DNA from: Actinokineospora pegani | Lineage (GTDB): Bacteria; Actinomycetota; Actinomycetes; Mycobacteriales; Pseudonocardiaceae | Direction of reading: 5' to 3' | Assembly (NCBI RefSeq): GCF_009745975.1 | Contig: NZ_WHOL01000101.1 | Location: 1 to 36,157, forward strand | DNA length: 36,157 nucleotides | Made by a program: the position numbers and the translations under genes | Notes under the pieces: generated by a model | Told to the model about the DNA's origin: nothing | The model's database searches: none | The model's input: only the letters and a program-made list of their open reading frames with translations | Shown: positions 33,139-36,157 of the stretch, piece after piece | How positions within the stretch are numbered: position 1 is the first letter of the stretch | How the letters are laid out: each line of letters starts with the position of its first letter

Positions 33139-34038
33139 CTACACCGGGCAGCGGAGCTGGAAGCTGAGGATGTCGGTGTCCGCGGCCGGGGTGGGGCAGA
33201 GGAACCGCGAGTAGCGGGTGTCGTCGTCCACGTAGCGCTTGAGCCAGGTGACGGCGAACTTGGTGAGGGTGGGGGAGTAGAAGTTCGGGGTGAAGTGGTC
33301 GCCCTTGAGCTTGAGGTAGGCCTGGTCCGGCTTGTCCTGCAGCGAGGCGTACATCCGGTCGGCGTGGCGGGCGGCGGGGGCGATGGTGTCGTTGTCGGTG
33401 CCGAGGATCAGGGTGGGGACGGTGACGGCGCTGAAGTCGGGGTTGGGGTTCCACGGGGTCAGGGGGATGGCGGCCTTGAGCGCGGGGTTCTTGCTCGCGG
33501 CGATCAGGCTGCCGCCGCCGCCCATGGAGTGGCCCATGACCGCGAGCCGGTCGGGGTCCACCCGGTCCTTGGCGGGGGACTGCGCCGCCAGCCAGTCGGC
33601 GGCCGCGAGGAGTTGGTCCCCGCGCGCGTCGGGCTGGTCGAACAGCCAGTTGGTGTCCAGGGTCAGCACGACGAAACCGTGCGAGGCCAGGGTGGCGCCG
33701 TACCAGGCGATGCTGAACTCCGGGCCGAAGAACCCGGGGCTCACGACCACGGCGCCGAAGGTGCCCTGGGAGGTGTCGGTGGGGTAGTGGATCGTCCCCC
33801 GGTTGAACGCCCGCCCCGGAACGCTGGGCACCGCCAGCGTCGACACCGCGAACGTGCCCCTCTGGGCCCGGATCGACTGCTCGGTCGGGTCCGGCCCCTT
33901 GGCGAACGCGCTGGCCTGGAGCACAGCGGCGGTCGGGGCGGGCTGCCCGGCGAACGCCTGCGGGCCGAGGAACGCGGCGGCGCCCATCGCCAGCGCGGTG
34001 GCCAGCACCGCCGACCTCTTCACGATGTCACGACGCAC
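33139..34038 (-). CDS. Secreted cutinase / polyester hydrolase (TfCut2-like)
   Basis: This 299-residue alpha/beta hydrolase is secreted: the signal peptide runs from MRRDIVKRSAV to a likely cleavage after AFA (residue 30). The mature part follows the Thermobifida cutinase TfCut2 almost motif for motif: GTIHYPTDT, VVSPGF, SIAWYG, ASHGFVV, DQPDARGDQL, RLAVMGHSMGGGGSL, AAIPLTPW, TVPTLILGTDNDTIAP, WLKRYVDDDTRYSRFLCP. The triad is Ser171, Asp217, His248; Cys281 and Cys297 match the C-terminal disulfide of that family. Trp196 matches the aromatic clamp Trp155, and Phe103 stands where TfCut2 has Tyr60. The start is GTG 34038 with GGAG five bases upstream; the frame stays open further upstream but loses coding character. 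Such enzymes degrade cutin and polyesters, some PET. Activity on any polymer is an inference. Confidence 0.93.
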   Translation of the reverse strand: MRRDIVKRSAVLATALAMGAAAFLGPQAFAGQPAPTAAVLQASAFAKGPDPTEQSIRAQRGTFAVSTLAVPSVPGRAFNRGTIHYPTDTSQGTFGAVVVSPGFFGPEFSIAWYGATLASHGFVVLTLDTNWLFDQPDARGDQLLAAADWLAAQSPAKDRVDPDRLAVMGHSMGGGGSLIAASKNPALKAAIPLTPWNPNPDFSAVTVPTLILGTDNDTIAPAARHADRMYASLQDKPDQAYLKLKGDHFTPNFYSPTLTKFAVTWLKRYVDDDTRYSRFLCPTPAADTDILSFQLRCPV

Positions 34039-34166
34039 GGGGGCTCCTTCGGCGGCACGGCTGTCGGGTGAACCGTAGGCAACGACCGGGTCGGAGCGGA
34101 AGACGTGGCGGGCGGCGTGTGGCCGGGGTGAGGGGGTGGCTGTCCGGGAGTGCCAACTTCCGGGCG

Positions 34167-34772
34167 CTACTGGGCCTTGAGGCTGACCGTCGTCCCGTTC
34201 GGCAGGCCGCGGATCTGCCGGGCTATCTCGGCCCGGTACTCGATCCCGCTGAGCCGGTCCATGGCGACGAGGTTGTCCAACCGGTACTCGCCGCCGAGGG
34301 TGAACGGGATGCGCGGCACCAGGCGCACCCTGGTCGGCAGCGCGCCGTTCGCCACCTGCCACGCGTGGGCGAGGGGGTGTCCGGTCTCGTTCGCGAAGTC
34401 GTCCAGGACGTGGTCGGCCCACCCGCCCAGGTCCTCCGCGAACGCCGCGAACACCCCGGTCTCCGGGGAGAACCGCTCGACCCTCCCGTCCGTCAAGGCG
34501 AACTGCTCGCCGAAGACGTCCTCGGCGAAGAACACCACCCCGTCCGGGATCTCCGGGTAGAGCGACCGCCACGACTCGCCGGAGTTCCACTCCTGCACAC
34601 TCGGGACCGCCCCGCCGCCGCCCCACGGGAAGACGAGCAACGCCGACTCGAACGCGAAGAACCCGTTGCGCAGCCCGAGAAGCCGCTCCAACTCCGGGTT
34701 GCCGCACCCGGGCCCCGCCGCGGAACCGATCCCCGGCCCGGAAATGGAGACCAACTCATCGAGGGGAGTCAC
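34167..34772 (-). CDS. SMI1/KNR4 (SUKH-like) protein
   Basis: This 201-residue cytosolic protein has the pattern of bacterial SMI1/KNR4-type proteins: GFFAFESALLVFPW, VVFFAEDVFGEQFAL, FSPETGVFAAFAEDLGGWAD and a C-terminal LVPRIPFTLGGEYRLDNLVA segment. Some family members are immunity proteins against secreted toxins; others have no known role. No toxin gene adjoins it, so immunity is only a possibility. It starts at GTG 34772, whose GTGA overlaps the TGA that ends the frame of the decayed TetR gene; there is no clear RBS, so the start is uncertain. Confidence 0.65.
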   Translation of the reverse strand: MTPLDELVSISGPGIGSAAGPGCGNPELERLLGLRNGFFAFESALLVFPWGGGGAVPSVQEWNSGESWRSLYPEIPDGVVFFAEDVFGEQFALTDGRVERFSPETGVFAAFAEDLGGWADHVLDDFANETGHPLAHAWQVANGALPTRVRLVPRIPFTLGGEYRLDNLVAMDRLSGIEYRAEIARQIRGLPNGTTVSLKAQ

Positions 34773-35305
34773 GCGGCGACGGTAGCAGCGTCGATCAAGC
34801 CCCCAGGGGCCTTGTGGGCACCGCGGCGGAGGGGGAGCCCCAGGCGCTCGGTGGCGGCGTCACGGCGTCGGCCACGCCGGACCGTGGTGTACGCCGTCAG
34901 TGATAGTGCTGCCTGGATTCTCGGGTCGGGGGTCGCGGGCGCGCATGGGTTCCGGGGGTGCTTCAGCGGGCCCTGCTCGGATTCGCCTGGCTGCTCGACG
35001 CGGATCAGGCCGCCCCGGGCGCGCGGCTCCTCGATGTCGCGGTGGTCCACCGGCCGACCGGGCAGCGGGGCGCCGGTCTCGGTCCGCAGGCCTGCCACCA
35101 CCAGGGCGAACACGCGGCGCGGCGCCATGGCGCCGATCTCGACGTCCGGGCTGACGGCCCTGACCAGCTCGTCCCGATCCGGGAAGCGGCGGTAGAGGGT
35201 GCCGACGCCGACCCCGGCGGCCCTGGCGATCTCCTCCATCGGCACGTGCGCCCCGACCTGGACGAACAGCACCCGCGCGGCCTCGATGATCTGCTCGCTG
35301 TGCAC
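34769..35305 (-). pseudogene. TetR-family regulator missing most of its ligand-binding domain
   Basis: From GTG 35305 the frame begins VHSEQIIEAARVLF, then VPMEEIARAAGVGVGTLYRR and FPDRDELVRAV: a textbook TetR N-terminal helix-turn-helix, with GAGGGTGG ahead of the start. After residue 51 it jumps to APRRVFALVVAGLRTETGAP and LPGRPVDHRDIEE, which resembles the last helix and tail of TetR proteins. About 90 residues of ligand-binding domain are missing. Beyond residue 95 the frame runs on into non-coding-looking sequence with mixed codons to 34769. Such regulators are often divergent from CYP105-ferredoxin pairs, as here. It may still bind DNA but should not sense a ligand; inactivity is inferred. 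Confidence 0.68.
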
Positions 35306-35331
35306 GCCCACCACCCTCGGAAGCCCCGGTC

Positions 35332-35929
35332 GCCAAGGTTCCGGTTGTCGGGCCACGAGCAGGGGCGCGCGGTCCTCGCCGACCGCCGGGTCTCGTCCGA
35401 CCGGCGCAAGAACAACTTCCCGATTCCCAACGCCGATCCGGGCATCCGCGGGCGGTCCCGCGGCTGGCCGCGCTCGTCCGCGCGTGCAGGAGGTCGTCGA
35501 CCGGTTCGTCGACGAGCCGCTGGCCGCCGAGCACCGCCCGGTCGACCTGGTGCGGGCGCTGCCGGTGCCCTCGCTGGTGATCTGCGAGCCTACGCCGACC
35601 ACGACTCCTTCCAGGAGCGCACCGCCGCCCTGGTCGGCCGCGCCGCCCGACGGCGCGGGTTCCTGCGCGCCTACCTGGACGAGCTGATCCAGCGCGAGGA
35701 GGCCGAGCCCGGCGACGGCCTGGTCAGCCGCCAGATCGCCAAGCGCCGGGCGGGCGGCGACACCGACCGCGCCGGCATGGTCAGCACGGCCTTCCTGCTG
35801 CTCGTCGCGGGCCACGAGACGACCGCGAACATGATCTCTGCGCTACGGCTGGCACGATCGGTGGCGGACATCCCGTTCAAGTCCGGCGCCGGCGGCTACG
35901 GCGTCTACGAGCTCCCCGTGACCTGGTGA
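35332..35929 (+). pseudogene. CYP105-type cytochrome P450, multiply deleted
   Basis: Pieces of one P450 remain in order but in two frames: RLSGHEQGRAVLADRRVSSD and NNFPIPNADPGIR (about 35335-35450), then RVQEVVDRFVDE and PVDLVRALPVPSLVICE in another frame (about 35480-35590), then YADHDSFQERTAALVGR, LDELIQREEAEPGDGLVSRQ and the I-helix FLLLVAGHETTANMIS (about 35592-35840). After SALRL it joins directly to DIPFKSGAGGYGVYELPVTW, the typical C-terminus. The N-terminus, about 50 residues after the first piece, a few residues after VICE, and all of the ExxR and Cys haem-loop region are gone. It cannot bind haem. The TGA lies 11 bases before the ferredoxin start, the usual operon arrangement. Confidence 0.85.
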
Positions 35930-35940
35930 GGAGAACCACC

Positions 35941-36126
35941 ATGCGCATCAAGGCGAACACCGAGGCCTGCATCGGCGCAGGCCAGTGCGTCCTGACCGAC
36001 CCCACCGTCTTCGACCAGGACGACGACGGCATCGTCGTCCTGCTCACCGACCAGCCCACCAGCGAGGACACGGCGCGCGACGCGGTGTCGGTGTGCCCGG
36101 CGCAGGCGCTGTCCATCGAGGAGTGA
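35941..36126 (+). CDS. [3Fe-4S] ferredoxin, P450 partner
   Basis: This 61-residue ferredoxin starts MRIKANTEACIGAGQC at ATG 35941 with GAGGAG seven bases upstream. Cys10, Cys16 and Cys52 (in VCPAQAL) are the three cluster ligands typical of the small [3Fe-4S] ferredoxins that pass electrons to CYP105-type P450s; Ala14 stands where a four-cysteine ferredoxin would have another Cys. It looks intact, although the P450 just upstream is a wreck, so it may be an orphan that serves another P450 or is next to decay. The last 31 bases of the window after it show no feature. Confidence 0.92.
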   Translation: MRIKANTEACIGAGQCVLTDPTVFDQDDDGIVVLLTDQPTSEDTARDAVSVCPAQALSIEE

Positions 36127-36157
36127 GCCACCCGCACACGGCGTGGACTGGCGTGCC

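Noticed and set aside
31234-33167. Large + strand frames over the methyltransferase-like and acyl-CoA dehydrogenase genes
   Set aside because: They are antisense shadows; the - strand products match families over full length.
34039-34707. Upstream extension of the cutinase frame to 34707
   Set aside because: The added part overlaps the SMI1/KNR4-like gene on the same strand in another frame and precedes the signal peptide. GTG 34038 with its RBS is the natural start.

Overview
The window is very GC-rich with GC-rich third codon positions. Together with the gene families present, this points to an actinomycete, most likely of the Pseudonocardiales type (Saccharothrix / Actinokineospora / Lentzea-like; the genus is inferred, not demonstrated).

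Positions 1-25692 hold one NRPS assembly line in three genes on the + strand, joined by GTGA start/stop overlaps. The first gene is cut by the window edge. The visible order is [..A-T-E] / C-A-T-E, C-A-T-E / C-A-T-E, C-A-T, C-A-T, C-A-T-TE. Ten-residue A-domain codes read by eye give Ser (DVWHLSLVDK), Thr (DFWNVGMVHK), three times an unfamiliar code DADDGGFVDK, then N5-hydroxyornithine (DINYWGGIGK) and Gly (DILQLGMVWK). With the four E domains the predicted backbone is ...D-Ser, D-allo-Thr, D-X, D-X, L-X, L-hOrn, Gly, released by a C-terminal thioesterase. X is probably a cationic residue.

Positions 25941-27846 hold the iron-handling part. A strong hairpin terminator is followed by a siderophore-binding lipoprotein on the - strand and a divergent siderophore-interacting flavoreductase on the + strand. 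A 16/19 match to the actinobacterial DmdR/IdeR iron box lies between the two. This context and the hydroxyornithine code make the product a peptide siderophore, with synthesis, uptake and reductive iron release side by side. The ornithine N-hydroxylase, MbtH protein, any aryl-acid starter genes and the permeases are not in the window and would be expected upstream.

Positions 27884-36126 are a mixed flank: an unrecognised 332-residue protein, a VOC protein, a 50-residue small protein, a spermidine-synthase-like methyltransferase-fold protein, an ACAD10/11-type acyl-CoA dehydrogenase, a secreted cutinase / polyester hydrolase, and a SMI1/KNR4-like protein. Scattered among them are four decayed genes: a nucleotidyltransferase with a frameshift and no start, a DUF5994-like gene missing an internal piece, a TetR regulator missing most of its ligand-binding domain, and a CYP105-type P450 with several deletions including the haem-binding region. 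The P450's partner ferredoxin is still intact. The flank looks like a region of gene decay next to a conserved siderophore locus.
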